Shown: positions 44,085 to 52,848 of the stretch, piece by piece
Numbering within the stretch: position 1 is the first letter of the stretch
Layout of the letters: each line of letters starts with the position of its first letter
NCBI RefSeq assembly: GCF_044377035.1
Contig: NZ_JBILJW010000003.1
Span: forward strand, 124,001-188,000
Direction: 5' to 3'
DNA length: 64,000 nucleotides
From: Silanimonas sp044377035
Lineage (GTDB): Bacteria > Pseudomonadota > Gammaproteobacteria > Xanthomonadales > Xanthomonadaceae
The notes under the pieces: generated by a model
What the model was told of the DNA's origin: nothing
The model's input: only the letters and a program-made list of their open reading frames with translations
The model's database searches: none
Translations under genes and position numbers: made by a program

Positions 44085-44912
44085 ATGAAGCTGGTTTTTC
44101 CTAACGGCGAGCACGCCACGGCCTTGCTGGCGACGGGCGTGAACCGCATCGGCAGTGATCCGGAAGGCGCCGTGGTGATCGGCGGGCCGGGCATCCTGCC
44201 CCGGCATCTCGAGATCCACATCACCAGCACCGGCGCCAACCTGCAGCTGCCGGAAGGCGCAGGCGCCGTCACCGTGAACGGCAAGCCGGTGAAGGAGCTG
44301 ATGGCCCTGCGCACCGGCGACCAGGTCGGTTTCGGTGCGGTGGTGGCGAAGTTCGTCGCCACCGAGCCCGCGAAGACCGTGGCCGGAAGCTCGCCGTTGC
44401 CGCCTTCGGTGGTCGCGGCGGCACAGGCGATGGCGCTCGATGGGGACAGCGGTGCCACGCGCGTGCGCGCGGCCGCGCCCAAGTTCGTGCTGCGCGGCGT
44501 CTCCGGCAACACCTTCGGCAAGATGTACGGCGTCACCGGGCCGATGACCATCGGCCGCTCCGCCGAGTGCGACATCGCGATTCCGGTGGAGGAGATCTCG
44601 CGCCGCCACGCGCTGGTGAAGCCGAACGCCTCGGGTCTGCAGGTCGAAGACCTCGGCTCGTCGAACGGCACCTTCATCAACAACAAGCGGGTTCAGGCCG
44701 GGCAGCTGAACCCGGGCGACGAACTGCGCCTCGACCAGGTGCGGCTGATCCTCGTGGCGCCGGGCATGGAGATCCAGCAGATGCAGCAGAAGGCCCCGCC
44801 GTCGGCGGAAGCCGCATCGTCCGGCGGCAATGCCGGGCTGATGAAGGCGATCGCCGGGGTGGTGATCGTCGTTTCGCTGGCCGTTATCGCCTGGCTGGTG
44901 CTGGGGCGCTGA
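44085..44912 (+). CDS. Double-FHA tail-anchored protein
   Basis: A 275-residue protein with two FHA-like domains and a C-terminal membrane segment (LMKAIAGVVIVVSLAVIAWLVLGR). The N-terminal unit (about 5-95) is degenerate: it has NRIGSDPEGAVVIGG and PRHLEIH rather than the canonical R and SxxH. The second unit (about 145-225) keeps the full phospho-threonine pocket in TIGRSAECDIAI, SRRHALV and SSNGTFINNK. Likely a phosphopeptide reader at the inner membrane; no kinase gene is near. Its 3' end overlaps nadC by 29 bp. Confidence 0.87.
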   Translation: MKLVFPNGEHATALLATGVNRIGSDPEGAVVIGGPGILPRHLEIHITSTGANLQLPEGAGAVTVNGKPVKELMALRTGDQVGFGAVVAKFVATEPAKTVAGSSPLPPSVVAAAQAMALDGDSGATRVRAAAPKFVLRGVSGNTFGKMYGVTGPMTIGRSAECDIAIPVEEISRRHALVKPNASGLQVEDLGSSNGTFINNKRVQAGQLNPGDELRLDQVRLILVAPGMEIQQMQQKAPPSAEAASSGGNAGLMKAIAGVVIVVSLAVIAWLVLGR

Positions 44913-45747
44913 GCCGCAGCGAGAGGTCGATGGCGCGCACGTGCTTCGTGAGCGCCCCGACCGACACGTAGTCGACGCCGGTCGCGGCAATGGCCGGCAG
45001 CCGTTCGAGCGAAACGCTGCCGGAGACCTCCAGCGGGATGCGGCCGGCGGCGCGACGCACGGCTTCGCGCATCATCGCGTCGTCGAAATCATCGATCAGG
45101 ATGCGGGTGCAGCCGGTGGCCAGCGCCTGGTCCAGTTCGTCCAGCGACTCCACTTCGACGATCAGGGGCAGCGCCGGGTGCAGGGCACGGGCGCGCTCGA
45201 CGGCCGCCGAGATCGAACCGGCCGCGGCGATGTGGTTCTCCTTCAGCATTACCGCGTCGAACAGCCCGATGCGGTGGTTCACGCCGCCCCCGGCACGCAC
45301 GGCGTACTTCTGCGCCAGACGCAGGCCGGGCAGGGTCTTGCGGGTGTCGAGCACCCGCGTGCGCGTGCCCGCCAGCGCCGCCGCGTAGGCCGCCGTGGTC
45401 GTGGCCGTCGCGGAGAGGGTCTGCAGGAAGTTCAGCGCGCTGCGCTCGGCGCTGACGATGGCGCGCGAGCGGCCCTCGAGGGTGCAGAGCACGGTGCCCG
45501 GCTCGACGCGCTGGCCTTCGCCGACGTGCCAGGTGATGCGGATGGAAGGATCGAGGGCGCGGAAGCAGGCCTTGAACCACGGGCCGCCGGCGATGACCGC
45601 CGACTCCTTGCAGACGACATGGGCGGTGGCCGGGACGTCCTCGAGCAGCTGGGCCGTGGCGTCGCCGTCGCCGAGGTCTTCGGCGAGGGCGGCCCTCACC
45701 GCGGCCTCGATGGCCTCCGGCGGCGGCAGCGCGAGAGTGGCCGCCAT
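44884..45747 (-). CDS. nadC: Nicotinate-nucleotide pyrophosphorylase (carboxylating)
   Basis: Converts quinolinate and PRPP to nicotinate mononucleotide in NAD synthesis. The 287-residue product has the quinolinate/PRPP-binding basic residues in RTRVLDTRKTLPGLRLAQKYAV and GGGVNHRIGLFDAVMLKENH, and ends with the EVSGSVSLERLPAIAATGVDYVSVGALTKH barrel segment. Start overlaps the Trm112-like stop by one base. Confidence 0.96.
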   Translation of the reverse strand: MAATLALPPPEAIEAAVRAALAEDLGDGDATAQLLEDVPATAHVVCKESAVIAGGPWFKACFRALDPSIRITWHVGEGQRVEPGTVLCTLEGRSRAIVSAERSALNFLQTLSATATTTAAYAAALAGTRTRVLDTRKTLPGLRLAQKYAVRAGGGVNHRIGLFDAVMLKENHIAAAGSISAAVERARALHPALPLIVEVESLDELDQALATGCTRILIDDFDDAMMREAVRRAAGRIPLEVSGSVSLERLPAIAATGVDYVSVGALTKHVRAIDLSLRLSAPAPARR

Positions 45748-46016
45748 CAGCGCGCGGCGAGGCCGTCGATGCCGGCCGTCTGCAGCGCCTCCTCGACCAG
45801 CAGCACCGGGATGCCGTCGTCGATGCGGTAGACCTGCTTCCCATCGCGGCTGGCGAGGGCATCGGTGAGGGACCGCGTTTCGGTGCGGCCGTCGCCGCGA
45901 CGCAGTTCACCGCGGGTGATCGCGGCGTTCAGCGCGTCGCGCTGGGGGGAATCGAGGCGATGCAGCGGCTGGTGGGAGGCCGGGCAGACCAGGAGGTCGA
46001 GGAGCTTGCGATCCAT
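45747..46016 (-). CDS. Trm112-family small protein
   Basis: An 89-residue protein with the Trm112/UPF0434 frame: KLLDLLVCPASHQPL at the N-terminus and YRIDDGIPVLLVEEA at the C-terminus. It has only one of the usual cysteines and a longer middle insert with charged residues, so zinc binding may be lost. Bacterial relatives are small partners of unknown function. Translationally coupled to nadC. Confidence 0.8.
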   Translation of the reverse strand: MDRKLLDLLVCPASHQPLHRLDSPQRDALNAAITRGELRRGDGRTETRSLTDALASRDGKQVYRIDDGIPVLLVEEALQTAGIDGLAAR

Positions 46017-46052
46017 GGGCGGCGGGGCGCTGAGGGTTGCGGAAGATGCGTC

Positions 46053-46058
46053 TAGAAT
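46053..46058 (+). promoter_or_regulatory. Candidate -10 box for purEK
   Basis: TAGAAT, 24 bp before the purE start and upstream of its GGAGAGG ribosome binding site. No convincing -35 box at the expected distance. Confidence 0.35.
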
Positions 46059-46082
46059 ACGGTTTTGCCGGAGAGGCTCGCC

Positions 46083-46598
46083 ATGGCGACGGGTGAAGGT
46101 CAGGGGGAAACCGCCGTGAAGGTGGGCATCGTGATGGGCTCGACGTCTGATTGGGACACGATGCAGCACGCCGCCGACCGGCTGACGCGCCTTGGCGTGC
46201 CGCACGAGGTGCAGGTGGTGAGTGCGCACCGCACCCCGGATCTCCTGTTCCAGTACGCCGAAACCGCCGCGGCGCGCGGCCTGCGCGCGATCATCGCCGG
46301 CGCCGGTGGCGCGGCCCACCTGCCGGGCATGCTCGCGGCCAAGACCGCCGTGCCGGTGCTGGGCGTGCCTGTGCAGAGCAAGGCCTTGAACGGCCTCGAT
46401 TCCCTGCTGTCGATCGTGCAGATGCCGGCGGGCATTCCCGTCGCCACCTTCGCCATCGGCCAAGCCGGTGCGGCGAACGCCGCGCTGTTCGCCGCGGCGA
46501 TGCTCGCGCATGACCACGCCGACGTCGCGGCTGCGCTGGAACGCTTCCGCCGCGAGCAGACGGACGCCGTGCTGGCCAAGCCGGACCCGCGCGCATGA
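46083..46598 (+). CDS. purE: 5-(carboxyamino)imidazole ribonucleotide mutase
   Basis: Converts N5-CAIR to CAIR in de novo purine synthesis. The 171-residue product has VGIVMGSTSDWDTM, VVSAHRTPD and the IAGAGGAAHLPGMLAA and PVQSKALNGLDSLLSIVQMPAG motifs of class I PurE. The start at 46083 follows GGAGAGG with a six-base spacer. It overlaps purK by 4 bp. Confidence 0.97.
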   Translation: MATGEGQGETAVKVGIVMGSTSDWDTMQHAADRLTRLGVPHEVQVVSAHRTPDLLFQYAETAAARGLRAIIAGAGGAAHLPGMLAAKTAVPVLGVPVQSKALNGLDSLLSIVQMPAGIPVATFAIGQAGAANAALFAAAMLAHDHADVAAALERFRREQTDAVLAKPDPRA

Positions 46599-47734
46599 CC
46601 ACGGTCGGCATCCTCGGCGGTGGCCAGTTGGCGCGGATGATGGCGCTGGCCGGCGCGCCGCTCGGCCTGCGCTTCCTCGCGATGGACACCAGTGCCGACG
46701 CCTGCGCCGGCCAATTCGTGCCCATGGTCGTCGGCGACTGGCGCGACGAGGCGGCGCTGGCGGAATTCGCCTCGCGCGTCGATGTGGCGACCTTCGATTT
46801 CGAGAACGTGCCGGCCGAGAGCGCCGAGTGGCTGGCCGCGCGCATCCCGGTGTTCCCGGCGCCGCGGGCGCTGCGCATCGCGCAGGACCGCCTCGCCGAA
46901 AAGACCCTGTTCAACGAGCTCGGCATCGGCACGCCGGCTTTCGCCGCGGTCGACACGCGTGCCGGGCTCGACGAGGCCGTGGCGCGCATCGGCCTGCCCT
47001 GCATCCTGAAGACGCGCCGGCTGGGCTACGACGGCAAGGGGCAGTTCCGCCTGAAGACGCCGGCGGATCTCGATGCCGCTTGGGTCGCGCTGGGGCCGCA
47101 GGCGCCGAAGGTCGGCCTGATCCTCGAAGCCTTCGTGCCCTTCGAGCGCGAAGTCTCGGTGGTGGCCGTGCGCGGCCGCGATGGCGAATTCCGCGCCTGG
47201 CCGCTGACCGAGAACTGGCACCGCGACGGCATCCTCTCGGCCTCGATGGCGCCCTGCGCCGACGGCGCCGCGCTCGAGTCGCAGGCCGTGGCCTATGCGC
47301 GGAAGGTCGCTGAGGCGCTCGACTACGTGGGCGTGTTCGCGCTGGAACTGTTCGTCCGCGACGGGCAGCTGCTCGCCAACGAGATGGCGCCGCGCGTGCA
47401 CAACTCCGGTCACTGGACGATCGAAGGCGCCGAGACTTCGCAGTTCGAGAACCACCTGCGCGCCGTGCTCGGCCTGCCGCTGGGCAGCACGGCCGCCGTG
47501 GGCCACAGCGTCATGCTGAACTGGATCGGTGCCATGCCTGAGGCCGCGCCGGTGCTGCGCAGCCCGGCCGGGCATTGGCACGACTACGGCAAGAGCTCCC
47601 GCGAGGGCCGCAAGGTTGGCCATGCCACGCTGCACGCCGATGATCGCGCGACGCTTCGAGGCGAGTTGGAGACGGCCGTCGATGCGCTGTCGCGGCGCGA
47701 GGAATTCAGCGGCGTGATCTCCCGCCTCGGCTAG
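46595..47734 (+). CDS. purK: 5-(carboxyamino)imidazole ribonucleotide synthase
   Basis: ATP-grasp enzyme making N5-CAIR from AIR and bicarbonate, directly feeding PurE. The 379-residue product shows GGGQLARMMALAGAPLG at the N-terminus, the ATP-grasp segment LKTRRLGYDGKGQF and the metal-binding region ELFVRDGQLLANEMAPRVHNSGHWTIEG. The ATGA overlap with purE fixes the start. Confidence 0.97.
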   Translation: MTTVGILGGGQLARMMALAGAPLGLRFLAMDTSADACAGQFVPMVVGDWRDEAALAEFASRVDVATFDFENVPAESAEWLAARIPVFPAPRALRIAQDRLAEKTLFNELGIGTPAFAAVDTRAGLDEAVARIGLPCILKTRRLGYDGKGQFRLKTPADLDAAWVALGPQAPKVGLILEAFVPFEREVSVVAVRGRDGEFRAWPLTENWHRDGILSASMAPCADGAALESQAVAYARKVAEALDYVGVFALELFVRDGQLLANEMAPRVHNSGHWTIEGAETSQFENHLRAVLGLPLGSTAAVGHSVMLNWIGAMPEAAPVLRSPAGHWHDYGKSSREGRKVGHATLHADDRATLRGELETAVDALSRREEFSGVISRLG

Positions 47735-47737
47735 GCC

Positions 47738-48475
47738 TCAGGCCCAATCACCGTAAAGCGCCTGTAGGGCGGCCAGCACCGCCAACCCGGCGGTCTCCGT
47801 GCGCAGCACGCGCGGCCCGAGCTGCACGCCCTCGAAGCCACCCTTCTTCAGCAGACGGTGGTCGCGCTCGCCGAGGCCGCCTTCCGGGCCGATGACGAGC
47901 ACGACAGGCTGGGTCGGTTGCAGGTCGAGGGCCTTCAAGGCGCGGCCCTGGTGCGGGTCGAGGATGAGCTTCCGTGCATCGGCGGGCAGGTCGGCCAGCG
48001 CCTCGTGCAGCGGGCGCGGCTCGGCCACTGTAGGCACCCGCGCGCGGCCACTCTGCTCGCAGGCCGCGGCGACGACACCCCGCCAATGCGCGATGCGACG
48101 TTCGGCGCGATCGGCATCGAGCTTCACTTCCGTGCGCTCGGTCATCACCGGCTGGATGGCCTGCACGCCGAGTTCGGTGGCTTTCTGCAGGATCAGGTCC
48201 ATCTTGTCGCCGCGGGCCACGCCCTGTAGCAGGGTGATGGCCAGCGGCGATTCGTTGTGGCGCGCCTCTACCGCGCCGACGGTGACCTGGACGGCCCTCT
48301 TCTCGCTGCCGGTGATGCGCGCGGCGTAGTCATGTCCGTCGCCGTTGAATAGCGTCACCGCATCGCCCTCCCGGAGCCGGAGCACGCGCAGCAAGTGCAG
48401 GCTCTTCTCCTCGGGTAGGCGGAGCACGGCACCGGCTGACAGCGGTGCCTCGACATGGCAGCGGATCACTCGCAT
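47738..48475 (-). CDS. rsmE: 16S rRNA m3U1498 methyltransferase RsmE
   Basis: SPOUT-class methyltransferase of 245 residues. An N-terminal PUA-like region (LHLLRVLRLREGDAVTLFNGDGHDY) precedes the knotted domain with LVIGPEGGLGERD and LGPRVLRTETAGLAVLAAL. Acts on the 30S subunit. The start at 48475 (MRVIRCHV) overlaps the bioA stop by 10 bp. Convergent with purK, with stop codons three bases apart. Confidence 0.95.
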   Translation of the reverse strand: MRVIRCHVEAPLSAGAVLRLPEEKSLHLLRVLRLREGDAVTLFNGDGHDYAARITGSEKRAVQVTVGAVEARHNESPLAITLLQGVARGDKMDLILQKATELGVQAIQPVMTERTEVKLDADRAERRIAHWRGVVAAACEQSGRARVPTVAEPRPLHEALADLPADARKLILDPHQGRALKALDLQPTQPVVLVIGPEGGLGERDHRLLKKGGFEGVQLGPRVLRTETAGLAVLAALQALYGDWA

Positions 48476-49875
48476 CGGACGAAGGCCTCGATGGCGGCGG
48501 TGGTGGCGCGGTCGAGCACGGCGATGGCCTCGTCTTCGATGCAGTAGGGCGGCATCCAGTACAACACGTTGCCCAAGGGACGCAGCACCGCCCCGGCCTC
48601 GAGGCCGGCGCGATAGGCGGCCAGCGCGCGCTGGCGCGGGTGGTCGCTGTACTCGCGGCGGGTGGCGCGGTCTTCGACCAGTTCGAAGGCGAGGATCATC
48701 CCGGTCTGGCGCAGGTCGCCCACCGCCGGATGGTCGGCGAAGCGCGAGGCCGCGTTCGCCAGCTTCGCCGCCGTCGCGCGGTTCGCGTCGATGGCGTTGG
48801 TGCTCTCGAACAGGTCCAGCGTCGCATTGGCGGCGGCGCAGGCCACCGGGTTGCCGGCGAAGCTGTGCGAATGCAGGAAGGCGCGGGTGCGGTCCTCGCT
48901 CCAGAAGGCCTCGAAGATGCCATCGTGGGTGAGTACCGCGGACAGCGGCAGCGCGCCGCCCGAAAGCCCCTTCGACAGGCAGAGGAAATCCGGGGTGATG
49001 CCGGCCTGCTCGCAGGCGAACAGCGTGCCCGTGCGGCCGAAGCCCACCGCGATCTCGTCGGCGATGAGGTGCACGCCGTGGGCGTCGCAGAGCCGGCGCG
49101 CCTCGGCGAGGTAGGCCGGGTGGTGCATGCGCATGCCGCCCGCGCATTGCACTAGCGGTTCCAGCACCAGCGCGCTGATCGTCGCCCCGTCGCGTTCGAA
49201 CAGGGCCGCGAGGCCGCCCGCCGCGCGGCGGGCGCAGGCCTCGGCCGACTCGCCGGGTTCGGCGTGGTAGGCATCGGGCGAGGGCGCGAACACCGGTTCG
49301 AGCAGCAGCGGCGCGTAGATGCGCCGGTACAGCGGGATGTCGCTCATGGCCAGCGCGCCCAGCGTTTCGCCGTGGTAGCCGTTCTGCAGCGCGACGAAGC
49401 GCGTGCGCTGGCCGTCGCCGCGGTTCTGGTGCGCATGGAAGCTCATCTTCAGCGCGATCTCGATGGCCGCGCTGCCGTTCTCGCCGTAGAACACCCGGGA
49501 GAGCGGGGCGTGCGTGGCACTGCGCGGCGCGATCGCCACCAGCCGCTCGGCGAGGCGCAGGCCGGGCTCGTGGGCGAAGCCGGCGTAGATCACGTGCTCG
49601 AGCTCGGCGGCCTGTGCCCCAATGGCCTGCGCGATGTGCGGATGCGCGTGGCCGAACAGGTTGGTCCACCAGCTGGAGATGCCGTCGAGGTAGCGGCGTC
49701 CGTCGAGGCCCTCCAGCCAGGCGCCGCGGCCGCGGCGGATCGGCAGCAGGGGCAGTTCGCCGCGATGCTCGCGCATCTGCGTGCAGGGGTGCCAGACGAC
49801 GGCGAGGTCGCGGGTGAGGAAGGCCTCGACATCGCCCTCTGCTAGCATCGGCGCGATGGAAATGTTCTGCGTCAT
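48466..49875 (-). CDS. bioA: Adenosylmethionine-8-amino-7-oxononanoate aminotransferase
   Basis: PLP enzyme of biotin synthesis converting KAPA to DAPA with SAM as amino donor. The 469-residue product has VVWHPCTQMREH, the substrate-site GISSWWTNLFGHAHP, YHGETLGALAMSD, the aspartate in IADEIAVGFGRTG, and the PLP lysine in LCLSKGLSGGALPLSAVLT. Two starts are possible: 49875, or an ATG nine codons in. Other bio genes are not in the window. Confidence 0.95.
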   Translation of the reverse strand: MTQNISIAPMLAEGDVEAFLTRDLAVVWHPCTQMREHRGELPLLPIRRGRGAWLEGLDGRRYLDGISSWWTNLFGHAHPHIAQAIGAQAAELEHVIYAGFAHEPGLRLAERLVAIAPRSATHAPLSRVFYGENGSAAIEIALKMSFHAHQNRGDGQRTRFVALQNGYHGETLGALAMSDIPLYRRIYAPLLLEPVFAPSPDAYHAEPGESAEACARRAAGGLAALFERDGATISALVLEPLVQCAGGMRMHHPAYLAEARRLCDAHGVHLIADEIAVGFGRTGTLFACEQAGITPDFLCLSKGLSGGALPLSAVLTHDGIFEAFWSEDRTRAFLHSHSFAGNPVACAAANATLDLFESTNAIDANRATAAKLANAASRFADHPAVGDLRQTGMILAFELVEDRATRREYSDHPRQRALAAYRAGLEAGAVLRPLGNVLYWMPPYCIEDEAIAVLDRATTAAIEAFVRCE

Positions 49876-49926
49876 GCCGCGAATGATGGTGAGCCGCCGC
49901 CGGTCTGTCCATGCGCGAGGCCGGCC

Positions 49927-50484
49927 ATGAGCCGCCCCCTGCCGACCATCCACGGGCGCGAGGAGGTCGATGTCGGCGCCTACCGGCTGGAACGCGTCGA
50001 CCTCGAGTTCAGCAACGGTGAGCGCCGCCGCTTCGACCGCCTGAAGAGCAAGGGTCACGGCGCCGTGATGATCGCCGCGCTGCCCGACCCCGAGACCGTG
50101 CTGCTGATCCGGGAGTACGGCACCGGCACGCACCGCTACGAACTCGGCCTGCCCAAGGGCAAGATCGACGCCGGCGAGACCGGCCTGGAGGCCGCCGCGC
50201 GCGAGATGCGCGAGGAGATCGGCTTCGGCGCCGAGCGGCTGACGCACCTGAAGTCGATCACGCTGGCGCCTACCTACATGAGCCACGAGATCCAGCTGGT
50301 GGTCGCGGAAGGGCTGTTCCCCGAAAAGCTCGAGGGCGACGAACCCGAGCCTCTCGAAGTGGTGCCTTGGCGCTTCGACCGCTTGCACGAGCTGATGCTC
50401 CGCGAGGAGTTCTCCGAAGGCCGCTCGATCGCCGCGCTGTTCCTTGTGCGCGAGTGGCTGGCCTGCGGCAGGCCGACGCCGTGA
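49927..50484 (+). CDS. nudE: ADP compounds hydrolase NudE
   Basis: A 185-residue Nudix hydrolase. The box GKIDAGETGLEAAAREMREEIGF is complete, and the flanking EYGTGTHRYELGLPKGKID and TLAPTYMSHEIQLVVAEGLFPE match NudE, which cleaves ADP-ribose, NADH and related ADP compounds. It starts a chain of four overlapping genes, nudE-cysQ-mazG-HAD, and is divergent from bioA. Confidence 0.92.
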   Translation: MSRPLPTIHGREEVDVGAYRLERVDLEFSNGERRRFDRLKSKGHGAVMIAALPDPETVLLIREYGTGTHRYELGLPKGKIDAGETGLEAAAREMREEIGFGAERLTHLKSITLAPTYMSHEIQLVVAEGLFPEKLEGDEPEPLEVVPWRFDRLHELMLREEFSEGRSIAALFLVREWLACGRPTP

Positions 50485-51320
50485 GTGCCGCCTCTGGAGC
50501 GGAGGCCGCGGTGCGTTACGCCGCCTTGCGCGTTCCGGCCATCGCCCTGGCCGAGGCGGCGGGCCGCGCCATCATGGCCGTCTACGCCCGGGATTTCGCC
50601 GTCGAAGCCAAGGACGACCGCTCGCCGCTGACCGAGGCGGATCTCGCCTCGCATCGCCTGCTGGTCGCCGGCCTCGAAGCCCTGACGCCCGACATCCCCG
50701 TTCTCTCGGAGGAATCCGCTGCGCTCGAACCGGCCCTGCGCCGCAGCTGGCCGCGGCTGTGGCTGGTCGATCCACTCGACGGCACGCGCGAGTTCGTCAA
50801 GAAGAACGGCGAGTTCTGCGTCTGCATCGCGCTTATCGAGCACGGCGTGCCGGTGCTCGGCCTCGTGCATGCGCCGGTGACGGGCGTGACCTGGTCGGCG
50901 CTGGCCGGTGAAGGCGCGTGGCGCCGGGAGGCCGGTGCGGACGATGTCGCGCTCGGAGCCAAGGTGCCGTCGCCCGACGCGCAGGCCGGCGTGGGCCTCC
51001 GCGTCGCCGCCAGCCGCTCCCATCTCGATCCGCGCACCGCCGCCCTGCTGGATCGCCTGCCCGGGGCGGAGCGCGTGCCCATGGGCTCGGCGCTGAAGTT
51101 CGGCCTGCTGGCCGAAGGCCGGCTCGACCTCTATCCGCGCTTCGGCCCCACCTCGGAATGGGACACCGCTGCCGGCCAGTGTCTGGTCGAAGCGGTGGGT
51201 GGCGCTGTGCTCGACCTTGAAGGCCGACCGCTGCGCTACAACCAGCGCGACACCCTGTTGAACGGCGACTTCGTCGCCGTGGCGGACGCGCGGCTGCCGT
51301 GGAGGAGTTGGCTTGAGTGA
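50481..51320 (+). CDS. cysQ: 3'(2'),5'-bisphosphate nucleotidase CysQ
   Basis: Removes 3'-phosphoadenosine 5'-phosphate, a by-product of sulphate assimilation. The 279-residue product has the lithium-sensitive phosphatase motifs VLSEESA, LWLVDPLDGTREFVKKNGEF and the C-terminal GPTSEWDTAAGQCLVEAVGG. It starts at GTG 50481, overlapping nudE (GTGA). Upstream in-frame codons belong to the nudE region. Confidence 0.95.
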   Translation: MSAASGAEAAVRYAALRVPAIALAEAAGRAIMAVYARDFAVEAKDDRSPLTEADLASHRLLVAGLEALTPDIPVLSEESAALEPALRRSWPRLWLVDPLDGTREFVKKNGEFCVCIALIEHGVPVLGLVHAPVTGVTWSALAGEGAWRREAGADDVALGAKVPSPDAQAGVGLRVAASRSHLDPRTAALLDRLPGAERVPMGSALKFGLLAEGRLDLYPRFGPTSEWDTAAGQCLVEAVGGAVLDLEGRPLRYNQRDTLLNGDFVAVADARLPWRSWLE

Positions 51321-52149
51321 CCTGACCCACGCGCCGCGCGAGCGCATCGAGACCCTGCTGGCGGTGATGGCGCGACTTCGCGACCCCGAGCGCGGCTGCC
51401 CTTGGGACGTGAAGCAGGATTTCGCCAGCATCGCGACCTACACCATCGAGGAAGCCTACGAGGTGGCGGAAGCCATCGATCGCGGCGATCTGGGCGACCT
51501 CAAGGACGAACTTGGCGACCTGCTGCTGCAGGTGGTGTTCCATGCGCAGATGGCGAACGAGCAGGGCGCCTTCGGCTTCGCCGACGTCGTCGCGGCCATC
51601 AACGACAAGATGATCCGCCGCCACCCGCACGTGTTCGGCGAGGCCTCGGTCGAGGATGCCGATGCGCAGACCGCGGCGTGGGAGAAAATGAAGGCCGCGG
51701 AGCGCGCCGCCAAGCGCCGGGACATGGATGCGCCGCCCTCGGCGCTCGACGACGTGCCCAAGGCCCTGCCGGAATGGCAGCGCGCGCTCAAGCTGCAGAA
51801 GCGCGGCGCCAATGTCGGCTACGACTGGCCCGATGCCACGCCGGTGATCGCCAAGCTCGAGGAAGAACTCGAGGAAGTGCGCGAAGCGCTGGCGATGCCG
51901 GCCTCGCCCGAGCGGCAGGACGCGCTGGAGGACGAGATCGGCGACCTGCTGTTCGTCGCGATGAACCTCGCGCGCAAGGCCAAGGTCGATCCGGGCACGG
52001 CCTTGCGCCGCGCGAACGCCAAGTACGAGCGCCGCTTCCGCCAGATGGAAGCGCTGGCGCGTGCGCAGGGCCGCGAGTTCGCCGCGCTTTCGCTGGACGA
52101 GCAGAGTGCGCTGTGGAACGAAGCCAAGCGCATCGAGCGCGGCGGGTGA
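51313..52149 (+). CDS. mazG: Nucleoside triphosphate pyrophosphohydrolase MazG
   Basis: A 278-residue all-alpha NTP pyrophosphatase with two MazG repeats. The metal-binding EExxE-type motifs are in YTIEEAYEVAEAIDRGDLGDLKDELGDLLLQVVFH and again near EEELEEVREAL and DEIGDLLFVAMNLAR. It cleans aberrant NTPs and lowers MazEF or ppGpp stress effects in E. coli. It starts at the rare codon TTG 51313, overlapping the cysQ stop by 8 bp; no other start fits. Confidence 0.94.
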   Translation: MSDLTHAPRERIETLLAVMARLRDPERGCPWDVKQDFASIATYTIEEAYEVAEAIDRGDLGDLKDELGDLLLQVVFHAQMANEQGAFGFADVVAAINDKMIRRHPHVFGEASVEDADAQTAAWEKMKAAERAAKRRDMDAPPSALDDVPKALPEWQRALKLQKRGANVGYDWPDATPVIAKLEEELEEVREALAMPASPERQDALEDEIGDLLFVAMNLARKAKVDPGTALRRANAKYERRFRQMEALARAQGREFAALSLDEQSALWNEAKRIERGG

Positions 52150-52784
52150 GCGAGCGGGACACGGCGTCGCTGCCGCGCCTCGCGCTGTTCGACTTCGACG
52201 GCACGCTGACCACGGTCGAGACTTTCCCGCTGTTCGTGCGTTGCGCGGCGCCCCAATGGCGCGTTCGTCTTGGGGGGCTGGTGCTCGCGCCCATGGTGCT
52301 CGCTTACCGTGCGGGTTGGGTGTCCGGCGTCGTGATGCGCGCGGCCATCGTGCGGCTCGCGTTCTCCGGGATGGCACGTCAGCACTTCGACGCGCTCGCC
52401 CGTACCTTTGCCGCCGAGCGGTTCCCGGCGCTGATCCGGCCGGAAGTGCTTGCCAGGCTGCGGGCCCGTCGGGCCGCTGGGGATCGCGTCGTCGTCGTTT
52501 CCGGAAACTTCGAGGCGCTGCTTCGGGAATGGTGCGAGGCCGAAGGCGTCGAACTTCTGGCCTCCGCGCTCGAATGCCGGGATGGACGCTTGACCGGCCG
52601 CTACGACGGACCGCAGTGCGCCGGTGAGGCGAAGGTGGAGCGCATTCGCGCCCTCGTCGGTGATTGGCCGCGAGAACGCGTCGAGGCGCATGGCGACACC
52701 GTGGAAGACCTGCCGATGCTGGCCCAGGCGGCGACCGCCACCTACCGCGGCGCACCATGGCCGAACGGCGACGCAGTGCGCTGA
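52146..52784 (+). CDS. HAD-IB family phosphatase
   Basis: A 212-residue HAD hydrolase with motif I LFDFDGTLTTVETF, motif II VVVVSGNFEALL, a lysine in CAGEAKVERIRAL and motif IV HGDTVEDLPML. The helical cap after motif I (FVRCAAPQWRVRLGGLVLAPMVLAYRAGW) is like that of the 35531 gene and of phosphoserine phosphatase relatives. It starts at GTG 52146, overlapping the mazG stop (GTGA). Last of the overlapping chain. Confidence 0.87.
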   Translation: MSERDTASLPRLALFDFDGTLTTVETFPLFVRCAAPQWRVRLGGLVLAPMVLAYRAGWVSGVVMRAAIVRLAFSGMARQHFDALARTFAAERFPALIRPEVLARLRARRAAGDRVVVVSGNFEALLREWCEAEGVELLASALECRDGRLTGRYDGPQCAGEAKVERIRALVGDWPRERVEAHGDTVEDLPMLAQAATATYRGAPWPNGDAVR

Positions 52785-52848
52785 TTCATGCCGCCTCGAC
52801 GCGCCACGCTTAGCCTCGACGGCGCGCCGCCTCCCGACCAGACCCGAC

